In this document: positions 1-5,286 of the stretch, in pieces
Numbering within the stretch: position 1 is the stretch's first letter
Layout of the letters: the number at the start of each line of letters is the position of its first letter
Origin: an uncultured bacterium
GTDB lineage: Bacteria > Cyanobacteriota > Vampirovibrionia > Gastranaerophilales > Gastranaerophilaceae
Direction: 5' to 3'
DNA length: 6,904 bases
NCBI GenBank assembly: GCA_902772945.1
Contig: CACYCU010000016.1
Location: forward strand, 1 to 6,904
The notes under the pieces: model-generated
Database searches by the model: none
The model's input: the letters and a program-made list of their open reading frames with translations, nothing else
Told to the model about the DNA's origin: nothing
Translations under genes and position numbers: made by a program

Positions 1-1526
1 GTTCGCTTGCAGCTTGCGAAGGCGCATTGCTTATTGTTGATGCAACACAGGGTGTTGAGGCGCAAACATTAGCTAACGTTTATCTTGCTATAGAACAAAA
101 CCTTGAAATTATTCCTGTAATTAATAAAATAGATCTTCCTTCAGCTGATGTGGAAAGGGTTAAAGAAGAAATAGAAGAAGTTTTGGGAATTGATGCATCT
201 ATGGCAATTCCTGTGAGTGCAAAGGCCGGTATCGGTATAGATGAAGTTTTGGAAGCTGTTGTAGATTTTATTCCGCCGCCTGTTGATAATTCAGAAAAAC
301 CTTTGCGTGCTCTTGTTTTTGATAGCGCATATGATCAATATTTGGGAACACTATGTTTCTTTAAGATTATTGACGGAAAAATGAGACTTGGCGATAAGGT
401 CAAATTTATGGCGTCAGGAAAAGAATACGAAATTGTTGAACTTGGTTATCAAACGCCTATGCGTAAACAAGTGGATGAGCTTGTTTGCGGTGATGTAGGA
501 TATTTTGCAGGGTCAATAAAAGAGTTGACAAGATTTGTAGGTGATACTGTTACAACAGTTGAAAACTCTGCAAAAGAGCCGTTACCGGGTTATAAAGAAG
601 CTTTACCAATGGTATTTTCCGGAATGTATCCGGTTGACAATGAAGATTATGCGGATTTGAAAGAAGCTTTAGAAAAACTTCAACTCAGTGATAGCAGTAT
701 AACTTTTGAACCTGAAACATCAAGCGCTTTGGGATTTGGTTTTAGATGCGGATTTTTAGGGATGCTTCATATGGAAATTGCTCAGGAGAGATTAGAGAGA
801 GAATATGGGCTTTCGCTTGTAACCACAGCACCTTCCGTAGTTTATAGAGTTTACAAGACGAATGGTGAAATGGTGGAAATTGACAACCCTGCAAATCTTC
901 CGCCTGCGCAAACAAGAGATTATATAGAAGAACCTTATGTAAAAGTTCAGATTATTGCGCCGAACGATTATGTCGGAACTTTGATGGATTTGGCACAGAC
1001 TAAACGGGGAATTTTTGTTAATATGTCATATATCGACAAAGTAAGGGCAAGTTTAGAATACGAAATTCCTTTAAGTGAGGTTATTACAGATTTTTATGAC
1101 CAATTAAAATCCAGAACAAAAGGTTATGCAAGCATGGACTATGAATTTAAAGATTACAAGCGATCAAAGCTTGTAAAACTGGATGTTATGCTTGCCGGTG
1201 AAATTGTGGATGCCTTGTCAGTAATATGTCATGAGGATAATGCATTTTATATCGGTCAAAAATTAACAACAAAATTGAAAGAAATAATACCCCGTCAATT
1301 GTTCGAGGTTCCAGTTCAAGCAGCTATTGGCGGCAGAGTAATTGCCAGAACAAATATAAAAGCAATGCGCAAAAACGTATTGGATAAATGTTATGGTGGT
1401 GACATTACACGTAAGAGAAAACTTCTTGAAAAACAGAAAAAAGGCAAAAAACGAATGAAATCAATCGGCCGCGTAGAAGTTCCGCAAGAAGCCTTTATGG
1501 CCGTTTTAAGTCTTGATGACGAATAA
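1..1526 (+). CDS. lepA: Elongation factor 4 (LepA/EF4), 5'-truncated by the window edge
   Basis: Translational GTPase that acts on the ribosome and is linked to back-translocation and to efficient initiation or ribosome assembly. The frame is open from base 3, so the gene starts outside the window. About 507 residues are visible against roughly 600 for the family, so the P-loop, switch I and DTPGH segment are missing. Visible in order: the G-domain remnant with SLAACEGALL and GVEAQT, the G4 motif NKID (nt 123-134) and the G5 motif SAK (nt 216-224); the beta-barrel domain II (from about nt 300); the domain III signature GFGFRCGFLG (from nt 732); and the LepA-only C-terminal domain, with IPRQLFEVPVQAAIG, RKNVLDKCYGGD, a Lys/Arg-rich stretch and VPQEAF near the end. 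The C-terminal domain separates it from EF-G. No terminator follows the TAA stop, and the last 32 bp overlap the convergent regulator gene. Confidence 0.97.
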   Translation, partial: SLAACEGALLIVDATQGVEAQTLANVYLAIEQNLEIIPVINKIDLPSADVERVKEEIEEVLGIDASMAIPVSAKAGIGIDEVLEAVVDFIPPPVDNSEKPLRALVFDSAYDQYLGTLCFFKIIDGKMRLGDKVKFMASGKEYEIVELGYQTPMRKQVDELVCGDVGYFAGSIKELTRFVGDTVTTVENSAKEPLPGYKEALPMVFSGMYPVDNEDYADLKEALEKLQLSDSSITFEPETSSALGFGFRCGFLGMLHMEIAQERLEREYGLSLVTTAPSVVYRVYKTNGEMVEIDNPANLPPAQTRDYIEEPYVKVQIIAPNDYVGTLMDLAQTKRGIFVNMSYIDKVRASLEYEIPLSEVITDFYDQLKSRTKGYASMDYEFKDYKRSKLVKLDVMLAGEIVDALSVICHEDNAFYIGQKLTTKLKEIIPRQLFEVPVQAAIGGRVIARTNIKAMRKNVLDKCYGGDITRKRKLLEKQKKGKKRMKSIGRVEVPQEAFMAVLSLDDE

Positions 1527-1719
1527 TTTCTTCAGCCTTTATAGCTGCTGCTGTTCTGTTTGTAACTCCGAGTTTTTTGTATATTTGTGAAAGATGTGCT
1601 TTTACGGTATGAGAAGTTATAAATAGCATTTTAGCGATTTCTTTGTTTCCCAGTCCTTTTACGACAAGTTTTAAAACATCAGCTTCTCTTTTTGTGATGT
1701 CATCTTTTTTCTTTTTCAT
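1495..1719 (-). CDS. Single-domain LuxR/NarL-type helix-turn-helix regulator
   Basis: Predicted 74-residue cytoplasmic DNA-binding protein that is almost entirely a GerE/LuxR HTH domain. ITKREADVLKLVVKG (residues 8-22) opens the domain, NKEIAKML is the first helix of the HTH, and SHTVKAHLSQIYKKLGV (36-52) is the recognition helix plus its continuation; NRTAAAIKA follows. There is no receiver, autoinducer-binding or other sensor domain upstream. The ATG at 1719 is preferred because GGAGAG lies 4 nt before it. The frame also runs back to a TTG at 1800, but that has no ribosome binding site and would add 27 residues of no recognisable domain. The gene ends inside lepA on the opposite strand and is divergent from the small gene at 1983, which makes that gene a plausible target (inference). 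Such stand-alone domains occur in cyanobacterial and other genomes. The DNA target and signal are unknown. Confidence 0.85.
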   Translation of the reverse strand: MKKKKDDITKREADVLKLVVKGLGNKEIAKMLFITSHTVKAHLSQIYKKLGVTNRTAAAIKAEEIIRHQDLKRP

Positions 1720-1723
1720 AATT

Positions 1724-1729
1724 CTCTCC
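1724..1729 (-). promoter_or_regulatory. Ribosome binding site fixing the regulator's start
   Basis: The minus strand reads GGAGAG, then AATT, then ATG. This is the only Shine-Dalgarno-like sequence ahead of a start codon in this frame, and it decides for the ATG at 1719 over the in-frame TTG at 1800. Confidence 0.7.
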
Positions 1730-1894
1730 GATTTAATAATAGCAAAATCAATATTAATAAAACTATTAGCCAAAGGTGTACTTTTTTCGCTATTTTTCAA
1801 ACTGCAAATGAAGTTTCAAATATTTACTTATGTAAAGAAATGTTACAAAAATTATAAAAAGTATATACGATTTACGCAATTTTTAAATACAAAA

Positions 1895-1911
1895 ATACTT
1901 TATTAAAGTAT
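1895..1911. promoter_or_regulatory. 17-bp perfect palindrome, candidate operator in the divergent region
   Basis: ATACTTTATTAAAGTAT has two 8-bp arms around a single central T, and lies 72 bp before the ATG of the small gene at 1983. The outer TACTT...AAGTA resembles the inverted TAC...GTA half-sites known for NarL-type regulators, and the divergent gene at 1495-1719 encodes that type of HTH. The pairing of protein and site is inferred. The rest of the 263-bp region (1720-1982) is very AT-rich. It holds a direct repeat TTAAGAGA (1933-1940 region and just after it), but I see no convincing -35/-10 pair for either flanking gene. Confidence 0.35.
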
Positions 1912-1982
1912 GGAAATCAATTAATGGAAATTTAAGAGATTTAAGAGAAAATAGAGAAAGTATAATATAAGGAGATAGGAAC

Positions 1983-2216
1983 ATGGATCAACTTGGTGGA
2001 TTGAATGCAACAGCAGCAGCCAAATATCTGGCAAACGTTAATAAAACAGGTGCTACAGTTGATGTACAACAATTATTTAATGTAGCAGGAGCAAAAGTTT
2101 CTAAACCGGATTTTAACGATCCGCAGACAAGAATCGAAGCTCGAGTCGGAGCTTTTGCAAACAATTTTATGAATACATTATTAGAAGATGGTGGTGTATT
2201 TAATTGGACAATCTAA
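1983..2216 (+). CDS. Small alanine-rich protein of unknown function, 77 aa (family member 1)
   Basis: I do not recognise this protein. The start is well supported: AAGGAG at 1969-1974 lies 8 nt before the ATG, and an intrinsic terminator begins about 20 nt after the TAA stop, so it looks like a real single-gene transcript. It has no cysteine, signal peptide or membrane segment. The N-terminus (LNATAAAKYLANVNKTGA, residues 7-24) looks helical and is followed by VDVQQLFNVAG. The C-terminus (residues 52-75) carries E-x-R-x2-AFAN-x-FM-x2-LLE-x-GG-x-FNW. This C-terminal block recurs, with small gaps, in the next gene (residues 74-102 there: AFANAPFM, L-x-E, G, FNF), and both proteins have a Tyr-Leu helix near the N-terminus. 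The two are therefore probably distant paralogues. It is divergent from the LuxR-type regulator. Nothing in the sequence shows its function. Confidence 0.8.
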   Translation: MDQLGGLNATAAAKYLANVNKTGATVDVQQLFNVAGAKVSKPDFNDPQTRIEARVGAFANNFMNTLLEDGGVFNWTI

Positions 2217-2238
2217 AAATTTAAATATTCAAAAATTT

Positions 2239-2267
2239 AAAAAAGACCGAGAAATCGGTCTTTTTTT
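2239..2267 (+). terminator. Rho-independent terminator of the first small gene
   Basis: The stem GACCGA (2245-2250) pairs with TCGGTC (2255-2260) around a GAAA tetraloop. A-T pairs extend it outward (A run from 2239), and a run of seven T (2261-2267) follows. It lies about 20 nt after the stop codon at 2214-2216. The A run on the 5' side could let it work in both directions. Confidence 0.9.
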
Positions 2268-2296
2268 GCAACAAAATATTATATTTGTTGCAAAAA
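2263..2296. repeat. 13-bp perfect inverted repeat overlapping the terminator T-run
   Basis: TTTTTGCAACAAA (2263-2275) and TTTGTTGCAAAAA (2284-2296) are exact reverse complements separated by 8 nt (ATATTATA). The first five T are shared with the T-run of the preceding terminator. No T-run follows the second arm, so it is not a typical second terminator. It may be an RNA stem made by read-through transcripts or a protein-binding dyad; the sequence does not decide. Confidence 0.6.
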
Positions 2297-2300
2297 TATG

Positions 2301-2334
2301 TTAATATTTCTTAATATTTAAGATTAAATATTAA
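2301..2334. promoter_or_regulatory. AT-rich dyad with 10-bp-phased direct repeat upstream of the second small gene
   Basis: TTAATATTT occurs at 2301-2309 and again at 2311-2319, exactly one helical turn apart. The second copy also begins an 11-bp perfect inverted repeat, TTAATATTTAA (2311-2321) and TTAAATATTAA (2324-2334), with 2 bp between the arms. This gives three similar half-sites in 34 bp, 63-96 bp ahead of the ATG at 2397. The arrangement fits a regulator binding site or an A/T-tract upstream element. The all-A/T composition raises the chance of coincidence. Confidence 0.35.
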
Positions 2335-2360
2335 AGTTTTTCTTTTCATGTGCCGTAGTT

Positions 2361-2366
2361 CATAAT
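2361..2366 (+). promoter_or_regulatory. Possible -10 box for the second small gene
   Basis: CATAAT matches TATAAT at five of six bases and lies 30 bp before the ATG at 2397, leaving room for a leader of about 24 nt. No good -35 is seen at 16-18 bp upstream, so a promoter here would need an activator or would be weak. The AT-rich dyad at 2311-2334 is just upstream. Confidence 0.25.
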
Positions 2367-2396
2367 GTGAGTAAATGATAAACGGAAAGACGGTGA

Positions 2397-2828
2397 ATGG
2401 AAATGAACAAAATAAATAACCAAAATCTGGAAGCGTTGAAGGTTTATTTGAATGCAACACAAGGGAAAAAAGCTTCTAAAGAAGAAAAACAACAGGAAAC
2501 AGAAACAGTAAAAGAATTTGAAGCAAAAAAAGTTGAAGCAAGCGCATTGGATGCTGCTGCAGCGCAAAATTGGGGCGCTCAGTTGTCGAAAATTGATGTA
2601 TCTGATGCTGCTGTTGAAAGGAGAATGGCTGAAGCATTTGCCAATGCTCCATTTATGAAAGCTCTTGACGAATTGCAAGGTGTTGAAGATGAATTTAATT
2701 TTGTAAAATTCGCTCAAGCAAACATCACAGGTGTTAACCATGAAAAATTGGCTAAACATCTTGAAAAACCGCTGCATTTTGAAACAATTCAAGCTACAGC
2801 AGGTTTAATTCAAACGTTAACTGCATAA
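2397..2828 (+). CDS. Alanine- and glutamate-rich small protein of unknown function, 143 aa (family member 2)
   Basis: I do not recognise this protein. It is soluble-looking, with no cysteine, signal peptide or membrane segment. Layout: a short N-terminal helix with LEALKVYLNATQG (11-23); a highly charged Lys/Glu segment (24-47) likely to be helical or coiled coil; an Ala-rich stretch ALDAAAAQNWGAQL (50-63); a conserved-looking block E-x-R-x3-EAFAN-x2-FM-x2-L-x-E-x2-GV-x3-FNF (74-102); and a C-terminal helical part to the end. The 74-102 block matches the C-terminus of the 77-aa protein just upstream, so the pair is probably paralogous, this one having gained an insert and a C-terminal extension. 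The start is ambiguous: ATG 2397 (GGAAAG 7 nt upstream) or ATG 2403 (GGTGA 6 nt upstream), differing by two residues. It has its own terminator. Confidence 0.78.
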   Translation: MEMNKINNQNLEALKVYLNATQGKKASKEEKQQETETVKEFEAKKVEASALDAAAAQNWGAQLSKIDVSDAAVERRMAEAFANAPFMKALDELQGVEDEFNFVKFAQANITGVNHEKLAKHLEKPLHFETIQATAGLIQTLTA

Positions 2829-2859
2829 ACTTATAAATAAACATTTACTCAATATTGAT

Positions 2860-2883
2860 GACCGACAGGAATGTCGGTCTTTT
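2860..2883 (+). terminator. Rho-independent terminator of the second small gene, at the convergent junction with tdk
   Basis: GACCGACA (2860-2867) pairs with TGTCGGTC (2872-2879) around GGAA, followed by four T (2880-2883). It is 31 nt after the stop codon. The hairpin also falls 7 nt after the tdk stop on the other strand, but that orientation lacks a T-run, so it is mainly a plus-strand terminator. The stem repeats the GACCGA...TCGGTC core of the terminator at 2245-2260. Confidence 0.85.
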
Positions 2884-2885
2884 GT

Positions 2886-3503
2886 TTATTTTTCAAAACT
2901 TAATAATCTAAAACCGCGTTTTTTCTTTTCGGTTTCGACATCAGGAAGTTCATAACATTTGATACAACGAGCTTCGTAAGTTTCATCTCCGCCTATCATT
3001 ATTAATGGTGAATTTTTATCGGCAGGTTTGCCGTCAATAAGTCTTTGAGTACGTGTTGCATCTTCGCAGCCGCATTTCATGCATACTGCATGAAGCTTGT
3101 CAACTTTTGTTGCTATACACATCAACTCAGGCATGCTTCCAAACGGTTCTGCCTTAAAATCAAGTTCTAAGCCGGTACCGATTATTTTTTTGCCTTCTTG
3201 CATAAGTTTTGAAATAACTTTTACGATATTAGAATCAAAAAACTGCAATTCATCTATTGCAATAACTTCATCTTCGGGTTTTACAACACTCATTATTTGA
3301 ATGGCATGCTTTACTTTTATTGCATCAAGCCATAAGCCGTTGCGGGATTCAATATAATCTCCTTTTGCCCTTGTATCCACTTCAGGTGAAATCACTTTAA
3401 CCTTTTTCTTGGCAATGATACAACGTCTTACCCTTCTCAAAAGCTCTTCTGTCTTGCCGCAGCTCATCGGCCCCGTTATTAATTCAAAACTATATCCGTA
3501 CAT
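2886..3503 (-). CDS. tdk: Thymidine kinase (type II)
   Basis: Cytosolic salvage enzyme that transfers the ATP gamma-phosphate to thymidine to give dTMP. From the chosen ATG the protein is 205 residues, a normal length for bacterial TK. The Walker A loop GPMSCGKT lies at residues 11-18. AIDELQFF holds the catalytic Glu (about residue 85) in the usual D-E-x-Q-F setting. GLELDFKAEPFGSMPEL is the family's conserved stretch, and TQRL and YEARC form the nucleoside-binding lasso region. Two zinc-binding pairs are present, CMKC (141-144) and CIKC (180-183). The start at 3503 is preferred because GGGGA lies 5 nt upstream. A TTG at 3515 would add four residues but has no ribosome binding site. It is the last gene of a probable four-gene minus-strand operon, 44 nt after the coiled-coil gene, and converges on the second small gene. 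Confidence 0.96.
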   Translation of the reverse strand: MYGYSFELITGPMSCGKTEELLRRVRRCIIAKKKVKVISPEVDTRAKGDYIESRNGLWLDAIKVKHAIQIMSVVKPEDEVIAIDELQFFDSNIVKVISKLMQEGKKIIGTGLELDFKAEPFGSMPELMCIATKVDKLHAVCMKCGCEDATRTQRLIDGKPADKNSPLIMIGGDETYEARCIKCYELPDVETEKKKRGFRLLSFEK

Positions 3504-3508
3504 TTTTA

Positions 3509-3513
3509 TCCCC
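3509..3513 (-). promoter_or_regulatory. Ribosome binding site fixing the tdk start
   Basis: The minus strand reads GGGGA-TAAAA-ATG. The G run overlaps the codons that would follow an in-frame TTG at 3515, so the sequence supports the ATG at 3503 as the true start. Confidence 0.65.
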
Positions 3514-3524
3514 AATATATATTA

Positions 3525-3544
3525 ACATTTAAAATTTAAAATGT
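3525..3544. repeat. Imperfect AT-only dyad between the coiled-coil gene and tdk
   Basis: ACATTT (3525-3530) and AAATGT (3539-3544) are inverted, and the centre is also complementary apart from one A-A pair, giving a 20-bp near-palindrome. It lies within the 44-nt gap of the presumed operon. It has almost no G or C and no T-run, so it is not a convincing terminator. It may be chance, or an mRNA processing or binding site. Confidence 0.2.
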
Positions 3545-3547
3545 AAA

Positions 3548-4111
3548 TTATACTAATTTTTGCATTTTTTTGTTTATTTGTGAATGAATTTTGTTTGCTC
3601 TATACAAATAATTTGTCAATTTATCATAATTTGCTTTAGTTTCGCCATACGGAACTTTCATGGCAATTAGTTCATCAACGTTGTCGTTTATACTCATCAA
3701 AGTATCTAATGAATCTCCTAAATCTGCAATAGATCTAAATTTTTTAGATATTTTTGAAAAAATTTTGCGAGTAAAAAATCTTGCAATTACTTTTAGAGGA
3801 GTTAAAGGCTTTCTGCGTTTTGCTGTACTGATTGCCAGTCTGTCGGCAATATTCTGTTTTGCATATTCTGATTTTAATTCCGCAATTTCGTTTTCAAGTT
3901 TTTTAGTTTGTATTTTTAGCTCCATTACATCAAGCAATTTGCCGAGAAGTTCTAATCCCTTGATTTTGTTATTAAGTTTTTCAAGTTCATCTTCTTTTTG
4001 AGCAATCAAAACTTCCATCTTTATTGCTTTGTCATCCAAATCTTTGAATGAATTATCGTTTAAGATGTTCAAATCATAATCATTTATTCTTTTGTAAGGA
4101 TTATTGTTCAT
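3548..4111 (-). CDS. Coiled-coil protein of unknown function, 187 aa
   Basis: I cannot assign a family. The protein has no cysteine, signal peptide or hydrophobic membrane span. Residues 1-27 are Asn/Asp-rich. Residues 28-86 form a clear heptad-like coiled coil of alternating Leu/Ile and Lys/Glu, for example LIAQKEDELEKLNNKI and KLENEIAELKSEY. Residues 98-126 are strongly basic and amphipathic (KRRKPLTPLKVIARFF, then KIFSKISKKFRS) and could bind membrane surface or nucleic acid. The remainder is helical, with a second possible short coil (about 129-150) and a basic tail. The ATG at 4111 lacks a clear Shine-Dalgarno and follows the permease gene by 40 nt, so expression may rely on coupling within the operon. 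A position between an envelope permease and thymidine kinase says little about function. Coding status rests on the long uninterrupted frame, its fit in the operon and regular heptads. Confidence 0.75.
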   Translation of the reverse strand: MNNNPYKRINDYDLNILNDNSFKDLDDKAIKMEVLIAQKEDELEKLNNKIKGLELLGKLLDVMELKIQTKKLENEIAELKSEYAKQNIADRLAISTAKRRKPLTPLKVIARFFTRKIFSKISKKFRSIADLGDSLDTLMSINDNVDELIAMKVPYGETKANYDKLTNYLYRANKIHSQINKKMQKLV

Positions 4112-4151
4112 TTGATTTTGTTAAAACCCATAAATATTTTTTTTTGCGTTT

Positions 4152-5261
4152 CTATTCAATTGTATAAACTTTTTTGTAATACAGCCACAAACCTAAAATT
4201 GTTAAAACAATGTTAGGCAGCCAAGCAGCCCAAAATGTTGGAATTACTCCGTTTTCGCCAAAAGATATTGATAATGCTCTTATCAAATAATATGTGAAAA
4301 TTATAAGTATACTAAATAAAAAGCCTCTGTTATATCTTACTCTTGGCGGAGTAATTGCAAGCGGAACACCGATTAACACAAATGCTATTGTTGTCAAAGG
4401 CAAAGCTAGTTTGTCAAATAGTTCAATTTTATATATTTTCTTTTGAGTTGCATCAAGTGAAATATTGTCTTTGATGTATTTAACAAGTTTTACAAAATTC
4501 ATTTCTTTTGCGACATTTTTGTTTAATTCATTAGTTAAATCAAGTCCGAATTTTACAACAGATGTGTCAAACAAAGTTGTATTCAAGACTTTTCCTTCAT
4601 CATCTACTGTATAGACAGCACCCTTTTGAAAATCCCATCCTTCAGGAGATGTTTTTCCTTCTTCAGCCTGCAAAACTTGAATAGTTCCTTGTTTTGCGGT
4701 ATCAAGTACCGTAATATTATGCAAAATCTTATCTTCGCAATAGCCAACATAAAAAAGTCTTTTCAAACCGCCGTTATCATTTACTTCTTTGAATACAAAA
4801 TTTTGTTTACCTTCAGGGATATTTTTTTGTCCTAATGACCATAATGCAAGGTCTTTAGACTGTTTCATCATTACCGGAACAACGGTTTCATTTATTGTAA
4901 AACAAAAAACTGACATCAAAATTGCAAAAATGAATATAGGTTTCGCGACTCTGTTCAAGCTGATTCCGCATGCTCTCATAACTGTTATTTCTGATTTTAA
5001 ACTTAAGTTATTTAAAGTCATAACTGTTGCGAGCAATACTCCCATAGGAATTGTCATAACAATAACTTGCGGAAGATTTAGTATAATCATCATCAGTGCA
5101 ACATTAAAAGGTATTCCAAAAAGAGAAATTTGTTTTATAAGGGTTATGAAAGTGTCGGATGCAAAAATAATTGATGTGAATACAGCTACACCCATCAAAA
5201 ACATTTCAATAACCTGTTTTAAAATGTATTTGTCTAAAAGTTTTATTTCATCTTTTTCCAT
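4152..5261 (-). CDS. LptF/LptG-family lipopolysaccharide export permease
   Basis: Inner-membrane subunit of the Lpt exporter, which with the LptB ATPase extracts LPS and passes it to the periplasmic bridge. From the chosen ATG it has 369 residues, typical for the family. It opens with LLDKYILKQ, the usual start of LptF/G proteins. TM1 is about 20-40, TM2 about 54-80 and TM3 about 107-125. The loop after TM2 contains LSLKSEITVMRACGIS, the family's cytoplasmic coupling-helix region (S/E-x-V-x-R/M-A-x-G-x-S). A periplasmic beta-rich domain spans about 130-285, followed by LPLTTIAFVLIGVPLAI (TM4), TM5 (about 313-333) and TM6 (about 343-362). The ATG at 5261 is preferred on family alignment, although AGG lies 13 nt upstream and is weak. 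The frame extends to a TTG at 5297 that would overlap the dehydrogenase gene. Whether it is LptF or LptG cannot be told, and no second copy is in the window. Confidence 0.92.
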   Translation of the reverse strand: MEKDEIKLLDKYILKQVIEMFLMGVAVFTSIIFASDTFITLIKQISLFGIPFNVALMMIILNLPQVIVMTIPMGVLLATVMTLNNLSLKSEITVMRACGISLNRVAKPIFIFAILMSVFCFTINETVVPVMMKQSKDLALWSLGQKNIPEGKQNFVFKEVNDNGGLKRLFYVGYCEDKILHNITVLDTAKQGTIQVLQAEEGKTSPEGWDFQKGAVYTVDDEGKVLNTTLFDTSVVKFGLDLTNELNKNVAKEMNFVKLVKYIKDNISLDATQKKIYKIELFDKLALPLTTIAFVLIGVPLAITPPRVRYNRGFLFSILIIFTYYLIRALSISFGENGVIPTFWAAWLPNIVLTILGLWLYYKKVYTIE

Positions 5262-5286
5262 GTTTTTTATATTACCTGAATAATGT

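Noticed and set aside
1643..1906. Open frame of 87 codons on the plus strand across the regulator and the divergent region
   Set aside because: It is antisense to the clear LuxR-type HTH gene, and its composition (Phe/Ser/Lys runs) is what AT-rich non-coding DNA gives.
1961..1966. Perfect TATAAT just upstream of the first small gene, as its -10 box
   Set aside because: Transcription would start at about 1973, inside the AAGGAG ribosome binding site (1969-1974), destroying it. No TTGACA-like hexamer lies 16-18 bp upstream. In such AT-rich DNA this is probably chance.
1801..1982. Possible riboswitch or structured leader before the first small gene
   Set aside because: The stretch is nearly all A/T with no G/C-bearing stems beyond very short ones, and no known aptamer signature could be recognised.
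2346..2792. Open frame of 148 codons on the minus strand opposite the second small gene
   Set aside because: It is Phe/Cys/Ser-rich, has no recognisable motif and lacks a convincing ribosome binding site. It mirrors a Glu/Lys/Ala-rich gene that has its own ribosome binding site and terminator on the plus strand.
4108..4131. Seven-codon upstream frame on the minus strand (ATG at 4131) whose TGA overlaps the ATG of the coiled-coil gene as ATGA
   Set aside because: The arrangement would suit translational coupling, but the mini-frame has no ribosome binding site and sits in A-rich DNA where such frames arise easily. Kept only as a remote possibility.
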